The notes below the pieces were generated by a model, which worked only from the letters and a program-made list of their open reading frames with translations, did no database searches and was not told where the DNA came from. The position numbers and the translations under genes were made by a program. Source: Caryophanales bacterium UBA6879 (GTDB lineage Bacteria; Bacillota_I; Bacilli_A; RFN20; CAG-288). Taken from it: a DNA stretch of 9,444 nt. The stretch spans positions 21,501-30,944 of the forward strand of contig DKCH01000040.1 of assembly GCA_002449135.1 (NCBI GenBank), in the 5' to 3' direction. How positions within the stretch are numbered: position 1 is the stretch's first letter; every line of letters starts with the position of its first letter. Positions 1 through 6,091 of this stretch are shown here, piece after piece.

Positions 1-2
1 TT

Positions 3-308
3 CCAACTGGAGTAAAAGCTAAAATGGAAAAAGATGAAGTTTTATTAGTTTTTCCACGTTCCTCTCTTGGTAAGAAAAAAGGTTTAATTTTAACAAATTC
101 AGTTGCTGTAATTGATGCAGACTATTATTCCAATCCAAATAATGATGGTCATATTATGATTAATTTATTTAATTTTTCAAATACTGATCAAACAATTGAA
201 AAAGGTGAACGCTTTGCTCAAGGCATTTTTATTAAATACTTAACAACTGATGATGATCAAACCACTAAAACAAGAGAAGGGGGATTTGGTTCAACCGGTA
301 ATAAATAA
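3..308 (+). CDS. dut: dUTP diphosphatase (dUTPase), 5'-truncated by the window edge
   Basis: Trimeric-type dUTPase, which hydrolyses dUTP to dUMP and pyrophosphate, keeping uracil out of DNA and supplying dTMP synthesis. The frame is open to the window edge and reads PTGVKAK before the first visible Met (position 24), matching the end of family motif 1, so the true start lies outside the window. Visible motifs in order are PRSSLG (motif 2), VIDADYY followed by a DGHI segment (motif 3, holding the catalytic Asp of the family), GERFAQGIF (motif 4) and a C-terminal GGFGSTG (motif 5, the flexible P-loop-like tail closing over the nucleotide). The C-terminus is complete. The stop at 306-308 is one base before the ATG of the GH43 gene, so the two are probably co-transcribed and translationally coupled, although they share no obvious pathway. 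Confidence 0.93.
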   Translation, partial: PTGVKAKMEKDEVLLVFPRSSLGKKKGLILTNSVAVIDADYYSNPNNDGHIMINLFNFSNTDQTIEKGERFAQGIFIKYLTTDDDQTTKTREGGFGSTGNK

Positions 309-309
309 A

Positions 310-1755
310 ATGACTAAATTTACTAACCCGATTATTGAAGCAGATTATTCTGATCCTGACTTAATAAAATGCGGTGATTATTATTTATTAGTTTCATCTT
401 CCTTTAATTATGTTCCAGCTCTTCCAATTTTAATCACTAAAGATCTAGTACATTATAGATTTTTATCATATGCTTTAGAAAAATTGCCTGATTTTTATAA
501 TGAAGTAAGGGAAGGTAATGGAGTTTGGGCCCCATCTTTTGCTTTTCATAATAATACTTATTATTTATTAATCCCTTTTCCAGATAAAGGCATTTTTGTC
601 TTAGAAAATAAAGACCCACTACATCAAAAATGGACAAATTTTCGTCCTTTATTTTTAAAAAAAGGAATTGAAGACCCAACAGTAATTTGGGTAAATAATC
701 AAGCATATTTAATTTTTGGTTTTGTTAAATCACGTATTGGTTTTAATTCAAAGTTAGGAATAATAAAAGTTAATGAAGATCTAACTGACACACTCCAAAA
801 TGATTACGAGATTTTAATAGATGGAACTAATAAATATCCCACTATTGAAGGCCCTAAAATTTATAATATAAATAATTTGTTTCACATTTTCGCTCCTGCT
901 AATGGTGTAAAACATGGTTATCAGTTAGATTTAATAAGTGAAAATATCTATGGTCCATACAAAGGGAAAATAATTTTAAAAGAAAACGGAAATGGTATAA
1001 ATGGTCCTCATCAAGGTGGTTTAGTTCACTTACAAGATGATGATTTTGCTTTTATACATTTTTCTGAAGATGATTATTTAGGAAGAAACCTATATTTAGA
1101 AAGATGTATTTTAGATAAAGATAATTTTTTCACAATAAATAATAATAATGGACCAATATATAAAGGAGAAATTAATACCAAAGAAGATGATAGTTTTTTA
1201 TTAGAATATAAAGATGATTTTAATAAGAATCACTTAAGTAATCTATGGCAATTTCCAGCAAACATCCTAAATGATTTCTATAAACCTTCCATTGATGGTT
1301 TAACTTTAATAGCAAATAAATTAACAAATACACTAGAAAAGTTTCCTTATATATTAACAACAAAATTTCCTTTTATTAAATTTGAAGCTGAACTAATAGT
1401 AAATTTACAATTAGAGAACTTTTCTACTTTTAGTTTCTTAATTATAGGAGAAAAATATCCTTACCTAAGTATCTATAAAGAAAATGATAATTATTCACTT
1501 TACTTTAATAATTTAAAAGAAGAGCAAAAAATTTTATTGTCCAAAAAAGATTTTTCATCAATAAAATTTAAAATGTCCTATACTAATAAAGGTCAAGTGT
1601 CATTTAACACTTCACTTGTTAATAATACATTCACATGTTTTGTAAAAAAACAAATGTGGATTGGCTTAAGACTTGGAATTACAATATATTCTAAAGAAGA
1701 TAATTCCAAATCAAAAGTAATTTTAAAAGAATTTAAAATGAGGAAAATTAAATAA
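310..1755 (+). CDS. Glycoside hydrolase family 43, probably subfamily 12-like (beta-xylosidase / alpha-L-arabinofuranosidase)
   Basis: An inverting glycosidase expected to release xylose or arabinose from plant xylan oligosaccharides. No signal peptide is visible, so it is probably cytoplasmic and acts on imported oligosaccharides. At 482 aa it fits GH43 enzymes with an N-terminal five-bladed propeller (about 1-300) and a C-terminal beta-sandwich (about 315-482, opening with DDFN and a downstream LWQF). The three family carboxylates are visible: general base D15 in YSDPD, pKa-modulating D122 in GIEDP, and general acid E180 in TIEGPK. NGPHQGG around H234 matches the conserved metal-site His loop. 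NGVWAPS and YLGRN also fit. The frame stays open upstream to an ATG at 250, but that extension overlaps dUTPase motif 5 and lacks homology; the conserved TNPIIEADY start favours ATG 310. There is no Shine-Dalgarno at normal spacing, which suggests coupling to dut. The family call is firm; the exact substrate is inferred. Confidence 0.92.
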   Translation: MTKFTNPIIEADYSDPDLIKCGDYYLLVSSSFNYVPALPILITKDLVHYRFLSYALEKLPDFYNEVREGNGVWAPSFAFHNNTYYLLIPFPDKGIFVLENKDPLHQKWTNFRPLFLKKGIEDPTVIWVNNQAYLIFGFVKSRIGFNSKLGIIKVNEDLTDTLQNDYEILIDGTNKYPTIEGPKIYNINNLFHIFAPANGVKHGYQLDLISENIYGPYKGKIILKENGNGINGPHQGGLVHLQDDDFAFIHFSEDDYLGRNLYLERCILDKDNFFTINNNNGPIYKGEINTKEDDSFLLEYKDDFNKNHLSNLWQFPANILNDFYKPSIDGLTLIANKLTNTLEKFPYILTTKFPFIKFEAELIVNLQLENFSTFSFLIIGEKYPYLSIYKENDNYSLYFNNLKEEQKILLSKKDFSSIKFKMSYTNKGQVSFNTSLVNNTFTCFVKKQMWIGLRLGITIYSKEDNSKSKVILKEFKMRKIK

Positions 1756-1758
1756 TAT

Positions 1759-2496
1759 ATGGAAAATGATTTAAAAAGAATTTACCCTGGAACAGTTTTT
1801 ATTTCTAAACATTACGATCAATTTACTAGTAAGTTTAGAACTCATCCTTTTGTTTGCATCTATAACCAAGCTTTAGATCAGAACATCGATGTTGAAGGAA
1901 ATATCGTTGGTTTAATGATTACATCTAACAATAAGCAAGCAGATTGCCAAGTCTCAATACCCAAAGATAAAAATCAATTCTTAGAGAAGGATTCTTTTTG
2001 TTATTGTAATAATCTTTATACTTTTTTAAATAACGATAAAATAAACATAATAGGTACTTTAGATTCAGAAACCTTTTTTCAAATTGTTAAAAAAAGACAA
2101 CAACTACTAAGAGCTGAACAAGACCAATGTATTCAATCTTTAATGAATATGAAATCTTTTGAATCTAAAAAGAAAATAGAATCAAAAGTAGAACAACAAA
2201 AAAAGCAAGCAAAAAACAAAAAAGGCATTAATAAAAGTCCAAAAATTGACTTAAGTAAAAAAATAATCATTAACACTGCTACTGAGATTAATAATTCACC
2301 TAAAAAATTTAGACCTAAACAAGAAAAAAATCTCTCATTAATAGAAAATCACAAAGAAACTCAAGAAGAAAAACTAGCAAGAGAAAATTTCCATTTTGAA
2401 GGTGATGATAATACTAAAAACATCCTTGATAAAATAGAAATTAAAAAACCACGTTTTAATTTCCTAAGAAAAAATAAAGCAAAAAAAGTTCAATAA
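1759..2496 (+). CDS. Orphan PemK/MazF-like domain protein with lysine-rich C-terminal tail
   Basis: 245 aa in two parts. Residues 1-118 follow the order of the SH3-like MazF/PemK fold: YPGTVF at the start, R27-THPFVCIY where the family has its RP-x-VV strand, MITS at 53-56, a DSF at 78-80 where toxins have a conserved Ser, and IIGTLD at 97-102 before a closing helix. Residues 119-245 form a hydrophilic, low-complexity tail rich in Lys, Glu, Gln and Asn, probably disordered or nucleic-acid binding. MazF-family proteins are ribosome-independent mRNA interferases, but here no antitoxin gene sits on either side (GH43 upstream, aldo/keto reductase downstream) and the Pro of the RP motif is displaced. 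A non-toxin RNA- or protein-binding role is as likely. The gene starts 3 nt after the GH43 stop, with only a distant AGGA as possible ribosome-binding site, so it is probably the last gene of the dut operon. Confidence 0.6.
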   Translation: MENDLKRIYPGTVFISKHYDQFTSKFRTHPFVCIYNQALDQNIDVEGNIVGLMITSNNKQADCQVSIPKDKNQFLEKDSFCYCNNLYTFLNNDKINIIGTLDSETFFQIVKKRQQLLRAEQDQCIQSLMNMKSFESKKKIESKVEQQKKQAKNKKGINKSPKIDLSKKIIINTATEINNSPKKFRPKQEKNLSLIENHKETQEEKLARENFHFEGDDNTKNILDKIEIKKPRFNFLRKNKAKKVQ

Positions 2497-2501
2497 AACA
2501 T

Positions 2502-2531
2502 TAGACAATTAAAAACAATAAAAACTCTAAT
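2502..2531 (+). promoter_or_regulatory. Candidate sigma-70/A promoter for the aldo/keto reductase gene
   Basis: TAGACA (2502-2507, 5 of 6 to the -35 consensus) and TCTAAT (2526-2531, 5 of 6 to the -10 consensus) are 18 bp apart in the 79-bp gap before the reductase gene. Such matches are common in AT-rich DNA, so this is tentative. The gap holds no clear terminator hairpin. Confidence 0.35.
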
Positions 2532-2575
2532 AACATCTTCTTACAATAATTTAAAAAAGGAGCTTAAACAAAACA

Positions 2576-3439
2576 ATGAAAGAAACTTATTTTAGATTAA
2601 AAAATATGAAGCTTATGCCACGTTTTGGTCAAGGAACTTGGCACATGGGTGAACAAGAAGATCTATTTGAAAAAGAAGTTGATACCTTAAGATTTGGAAT
2701 AAACCAAGGTATATCTTTAATTGATACTGCAGAAATGTATGGTGATGGTAATGCTGAAATTGTAGTTTCAGAAGCCATTAAAGGAATAGATAGAAAAAAA
2801 CTTTTTATCGTCGATAAGATTCTTCCAATAAATGCAAATAAATATAATTTTTATAATTCTTTAACTTCTTCATTAAAAAGATTAAAAACTGATTATATCG
2901 ATATGTATTTACTCCATTGGAGATACGAAAATAATTTAGAAGAAGTTATTAAACTTATGAAAGAAGCAAAAAATAAAGGACTTATCAAAAACTGGGGTGT
3001 TTCTAATTTCGATACTGATGATATGGAAGAACTTTTAAGTCTTAAAGATGGAAATAATTGTTCAATAAATCAATGCCTATATAATATCTCAAGTCGTGGT
3101 GTTGAATATAATTTAATTCCATTATTAAAAAAGAATAATATAGGATTTATGGCTTATTGTCCATTAGCTCAACCTTATGAAAAAAGAGAATTTGAATTAA
3201 TTAAAAATAATAAAATACTGAATCAAATAGCTAAAAAATATAATGTTTCAATATATGCCATAATGATTGCTTTTACCTTAAGAAAAAATATGTTTATATC
3301 AATACCTAAAGCTTCAAATAAAGAACATATTATGGATAACATAAAAGGCGCTGAATTAAAAGTTGATGAAAAAGATTGGGATCTATTAGATAACGAATTT
3401 AAAGCACCTTCTTATAAAACACCTTTAGACATTAGATAA
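2576..3439 (+). CDS. Aldo/keto reductase
   Basis: NAD(P)H-dependent oxidoreductase of the AKR superfamily, which reduces aldehydes or ketones to alcohols in the cytoplasm. At 287 aa it is complete for the bacterial 2,5-diketo-gluconate-reductase-like group. The catalytic tetrad is visible: D50 and Y55 in DTAEMYG, K81 in VDKILP and H114 in LLHW. FGQGTWHMGE near the N-terminus and WGVSNF in the middle are family hallmarks, and SIPKASNKEH near the C-terminus is the cofactor-binding IPK-x-S/T segment. The physiological substrate cannot be told from sequence. AGGAG at 2558-2562 is the ribosome-binding site, with a long 13-nt spacing. A Met at residue 11 would improve neither spacing nor homology, because the N-terminal hairpin typical of the family precedes it. 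The gene ends 3 nt from the convergent stop of the glycosyltransferase gene, leaving no room for a separate terminator. Confidence 0.92.
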   Translation: MKETYFRLKNMKLMPRFGQGTWHMGEQEDLFEKEVDTLRFGINQGISLIDTAEMYGDGNAEIVVSEAIKGIDRKKLFIVDKILPINANKYNFYNSLTSSLKRLKTDYIDMYLLHWRYENNLEEVIKLMKEAKNKGLIKNWGVSNFDTDDMEELLSLKDGNNCSINQCLYNISSRGVEYNLIPLLKKNNIGFMAYCPLAQPYEKREFELIKNNKILNQIAKKYNVSIYAIMIAFTLRKNMFISIPKASNKEHIMDNIKGAELKVDEKDWDLLDNEFKAPSYKTPLDIR

Positions 3440-3442
3440 TAA

Positions 3443-5101
3443 TTATTTAACTTTTTTACTATCTATTAAAATTTTATATTGATAAGCCATATTTTGTTTT
3501 AAACTTATTTTAGTTGTTTTTTTATCATCTAACTCAAACTTTTCTTCTTTATATTGTTTATTAGAAAGGAAAGCTAAGAAAAAAGATAGATATCCTGTAG
3601 CAACAATCAAAATCACAGGAAAAATACTTTTTGTAAAAACTAATGATACAATTAAAAGAATTGAAGAAAAAATTATTTCATTGAGCTGAAAACGTAAAGC
3701 TTTAAAAAATGTCACTTTCTCACTTGATTTAGGTGTTACTATAAATTTTGCTTTTTTTCCAAACATACCAAGAAGAGCACTAATAAGTGAAGTAGTTAGC
3801 ATTGAGCCATAAAGAATTATAACTAAAATAAAATAACTGATAAATCGCAGAGGGTTTATTCTAAAAATCCATGTGATGAAATCATTTAACATTGGTGAAA
3901 AAAAGAAAATAACAGTAGGTACAATCATCCAAATCTCATATATGGATGAAAGATTTACTCCAAGCAAAGGTAAAGCAATTAAATTTAGAAAGATGTAGAA
4001 TGCAAATATCGCAGTAAGTGGAAGATTGTAGGTGAACAAAACAATATCCCATTTCTCAAACCATTTCATCTTAGACTTAATGATTTTGCCAGTGTATTTC
4101 TTTATGAATTCAAGATTGCCCTGTGTCCATTTGGAATGTCTTTTTTTGAATGCAAAATAGTCAACAGGGTATTCTTCCATACAAATTATTTCAGGTGCAA
4201 ATGCTACTAAATAGCCATAGTTCCTAGCCTCAATGCTTAAACATAAGTCTTCTGCTACTAAAGGTGGAAAACCTCCTACTGCTTCATAACATTCCCTTTT
4301 TATCATCGCTCCATGACCAAGCATAGTAGAAAAACCATATCTATGTTTCATACCTTGATAAGTGGGCCAATGAGAATTAACACCAATATGAAAAAGTCTC
4401 ATAAAAAGATTTCTATTTCTAGTAGAGACATGATTGGCTTGAACTAACCCTACATTACTATAACGATAAAAATACTTTAAAGCAGATTTAATAAAATCAT
4501 CTGGAATAATCTCATCCGAGTCAAGAATAACTGCATAATCGTATTTTCCTTTTACATCCTCTCTTAATAAGTAATGGTTGATATTTCCAGCTTTAAAACC
4601 AACTCTATTTTCTCTACGAACAACTTCAAGATTGTATTCATTAGCAAAAGAATCAATTTTTTTCTTATATATTTCATCTGATGAGTCATCAAGTATAACA
4701 ACTTTGTAGTTTTTATAGTCTTGATGCATGCATTTAAGCAAAGAGGATGGTTCAAAATCATTACAAGTACAATAAAGAAAAAGAACTCTATCATTAGCTA
4801 AAAATACATCTGTATTGATAACATCAACATATCTTTTTGATAATTTAACTTTTGCACAATAATACCAAATAACATAAATAAAATCTTTAACGCCATTAAG
4901 CCAAAAATACGTGATAAAAATAGCGTTTAGTATAATTATAATTTGAGAAAATATAATTCGCACATTAGAAGGCGTAATTTCTTCTTTGAAAGTTAAATTT
5001 TTCATTCCTGTAATAAAACAATACCATAAAAAGACAGCTAACACTGTCCAAATCAAAAACATGAATATGTATAAAGTAGGATTCTTCTTCAATTTTTGCA
5101 T
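3443..5101 (-). CDS. BcsA-like processive family 2 glycosyltransferase (membrane polysaccharide synthase)
   Basis: 552 aa from the chosen start. It probably polymerises a nucleotide-activated sugar and extrudes the polymer through its own membrane channel. Two N-terminal TM segments (about 9-33 and 49-70) precede a cytoplasmic GT-A domain with D138-D139 (UDP site), the D-x-D motif DSD 194-196, the TED-like AEDL 283-286 and RHSKW 321-325, a variant of Q-x-x-R-W. About five further TM segments follow (about 352-513). FIVTPK at 453-458 matches the FxVTxK gating-loop motif of bacterial cellulose synthase; no PilZ domain is present. The product could be cellulose-like, a beta-glucan or poly-N-acetylglucosamine; sequence cannot decide. 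ATG 5101 is chosen because GGAG (5112-5115) lies 10 nt upstream and promoter hexamers lie just beyond. The frame is also open up to 5209, through a G10 tract, but that region has no ribosome-binding site. No polysaccharide partner genes are adjacent. Confidence 0.88.
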   Translation of the reverse strand: MQKLKKNPTLYIFMFLIWTVLAVFLWYCFITGMKNLTFKEEITPSNVRIIFSQIIIILNAIFITYFWLNGVKDFIYVIWYYCAKVKLSKRYVDVINTDVFLANDRVLFLYCTCNDFEPSSLLKCMHQDYKNYKVVILDDSSDEIYKKKIDSFANEYNLEVVRRENRVGFKAGNINHYLLREDVKGKYDYAVILDSDEIIPDDFIKSALKYFYRYSNVGLVQANHVSTRNRNLFMRLFHIGVNSHWPTYQGMKHRYGFSTMLGHGAMIKRECYEAVGGFPPLVAEDLCLSIEARNYGYLVAFAPEIICMEEYPVDYFAFKKRHSKWTQGNLEFIKKYTGKIIKSKMKWFEKWDIVLFTYNLPLTAIFAFYIFLNLIALPLLGVNLSSIYEIWMIVPTVIFFFSPMLNDFITWIFRINPLRFISYFILVIILYGSMLTTSLISALLGMFGKKAKFIVTPKSSEKVTFFKALRFQLNEIIFSSILLIVSLVFTKSIFPVILIVATGYLSFFLAFLSNKQYKEEKFELDDKKTTKISLKQNMAYQYKILIDSKKVK

Positions 5102-5129
5102 TTTAAATAAACTCCAATTATCCAAAGGA

Positions 5130-5157
5130 ATTTTACCCCCCCCCCGACAAATGTCAA
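5130..5157 (-). promoter_or_regulatory. Promoter of the glycosyltransferase gene, with a poly-G spacer
   Basis: Read on the minus strand, a perfect -35 hexamer TTGACA (5157-5152) is followed by a 16-bp spacer (5151-5136) and a -10 hexamer TAAAAT (5135-5130, 5 of 6 matches). The last 10 bp of the spacer are G only. The expected start site is near 5123, giving a leader of about 22 nt that contains GGAG and then ATG 5101. The spacer is one base below the 17-bp optimum, so a gain of one G should strengthen the promoter and losses should weaken it. Confidence 0.75.
5136..5145 (-). repeat. Homopolymeric G10 tract (C10 on the plus strand), likely contingency locus
   Basis: Ten uninterrupted G on the coding strand of the glycosyltransferase, in DNA that is otherwise about three-quarters A/T. 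No other G or C run in the window approaches this length. Mononucleotide G tracts this long are prone to slipped-strand length change during replication. It occupies the promoter spacer, and in the longer reading frame it would encode Arg-Gly-Gly-Gly. Confidence 0.9.
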
Positions 5158-5235
5158 GAAAATTAAAATTTTGAAGTGAAAATATCTTAAAAAAATAATG
5201 CAAACACATTTATAATTATAATTTCTAGATATTTT

Positions 5236-5269
5236 AAATAATTAAACAAAAATTTTAAATTAATTATTT
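5236..5269. repeat. AT-only inverted repeat in the divergent intergenic region
   Basis: AAATAATTAA (5236-5245) and its exact reverse complement TTAATTATTT (5260-5269) are separated by 14 nt. It lies upstream of both divergent genes in the gap 5102-5362. The arms contain no G or C, so the hairpin would be weak. It could be a binding site for a regulator or a chance product of the composition. Confidence 0.25.
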
Positions 5270-5300
5270 TAAATTATTTACAAATCAATGAATACACATG

Positions 5301-5314
5301 ATAAACTAGTTTAT
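5301..5314. promoter_or_regulatory. Perfect 14-bp palindrome, candidate repressor operator
   Basis: ATAAACTAGTTTAT is identical to its reverse complement. It covers the position expected for the -35 hexamer (5302-5307) and the first part of the spacer of the flavodoxin promoter, so a bound dimer would block RNA polymerase. No regulator gene is in the window; TetR- or MarR-type control is a guess. Confidence 0.45.
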
Positions 5315-5321
5315 ATCCTAA

Positions 5322-5330
5322 TGATATAAT
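5322..5330 (+). promoter_or_regulatory. Extended -10 promoter of the flavodoxin-family gene
   Basis: TGATATAAT (5322-5330) combines the extended TGn element with a perfect TATAAT at 5325-5330. No good -35 is seen 17 bp upstream (TAAACT), as is usual when an extended -10 is present. The likely start is near 5337, followed by AGGAG at 5350-5354 and ATG 5363 with 8-nt spacing. Confidence 0.6.
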
Positions 5331-5362
5331 TAAAAAGGCTGAAGTAAATAGGAGACATATTT

Positions 5363-5940
5363 ATGAATGGAATAATTTTATATCAATCAAAATATGGTAC
5401 AACAAAAAATATGCTAGTTGGCTCTCTAAAGAGACTGGTTTTAAATGCATAGAAACTAAAAACGCTAAGATAAATGAAGTTCTTAAATACGACACTATTA
5501 TTTTAGGCGGTGGTATATATGCTTCTGGTATCGCTGGATTATCATTTATTAAAAAGAATTTAAATAAATTAATTAATAAAAAAAATATAGTATTTTGTTG
5601 CGGTGCATCTCCTTATGAAGAAAATGCATTTAAGCAAATTAAAGAACGCAATTTAAAAGATGACATGTCTAATATTCCATTATTTTATTGCCGTGGTGCT
5701 TTTGATTTTGATAATATGTCATTAAAAGATCGAGTATTATGCAATTTACTAAAAAAAGTCGTTTCTAAAAAAGATCCATCCAAATATAAAATATGGGAAA
5801 AAGCCCTAATGGAAGCTTTCGATAGTAAAAATGATTGGACTGATGAGAAATATATTAAACCTATAATTGATTATATCAATCAATCAATAAATAATAATTT
5901 TTATAAAATCATCATAAATGGACAAGTTAACCTATTTTAA
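5363..5940 (+). pseudogene. Flavodoxin-family protein (Flavodoxin_5 / HemG-like), frame broken at an A6 tract
   Basis: The frame from ATG 5363 (AGGAG at 5350-5354, 8-nt spacing) reads MNGIILYQSKYGTTK, a first beta-strand and FMN-phosphate loop, and then runs into TAG after GTT-TTA-AAT-GCA. The continuation lies in another frame, open from 5410 to the stop at 5938-5940: YASWLSKETGFKC, then the flavin-loop strand YDTIILGGGIYA, VFCCGASPY, and a helical C-terminus. One extra A in the A6 tract (5404-5409) would restore a single protein of about 193 aa, the size of the family. These proteins bind FMN and act in electron transfer or, as in HemG, protoporphyrinogen oxidation; the actual role is unknown. 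The break may be a sequencing indel, a true pseudogene, a switchable tract, or a -1 frameshift on A-AAA-AAT. The last 18 or so residues may be non-native, because repeat-like DNA begins right after the stop. Confidence 0.8.
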
Positions 5941-5946
5941 TGCGGT

Positions 5947-6006
5947 TGCGACCCCTAGTTATAATCTGCAACCCCCTTACCAACTTTGCGACCCCTATAT
6001 AAAGTT
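5947..6006. repeat. Three 20-bp periodic repeats, possible terminal repeats of an IS21-like element
   Basis: Units start at 5947, 5967 and 5987, each opening with TGC(G/A)ACCCC: TGCGACCCCTAG, TGCAACCCCCTT and TGCGACCCCTAT. The second half of each unit is A/T-rich and less conserved. The first and third share TTGCGACCCCTA exactly (5946-5957 and 5986-5997). The spacing is exactly 20 bp. IS21-family elements carry several short repeats of about this size at their ends for transposase binding, and the block starts directly after the flavodoxin stop, with TG at 5941. No transposase gene follows, so this would be a remnant end. The rest of the gap to 6091 shows no gene, only an isolated TATAAT at 6038-6043. 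Confidence 0.45.
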
Positions 6007-6091
6007 GAGGTTTTATCGGTACATTATCATCTATAGGTATAATCTAAGTAATGTTCTGTCCGAAGCGCAATCCACAAAACAGAATCCTCTA

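Noticed and set aside
250..309. Upstream ATG at 250 as the start of the GH43 protein
   Set aside because: It overlaps the conserved C-terminal motif of dUTPase in another frame and adds 20 residues unlike GH43. ATG 310 begins right at the conserved N-terminus.
3430..3450. AATAATTATT palindrome (3438-3447) between the convergent reductase and synthase genes as a bidirectional terminator
   Set aside because: A 10-bp A/T-only palindrome has no stable stem and lies across both stop codons. It is expected by chance in this composition.
5947..6006. CRISPR array
   Set aside because: Units are 20 bp with cores of only about 9 bp conserved, the second unit is degenerate, and there are no cas genes or unique spacers of normal size.
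6053..6084. TTCTGT / ACAGAA inverted repeat as a terminator for the minus-strand genes
   Set aside because: The arms are only 6 bp with a 19-nt loop and no U tract follows on the minus strand.
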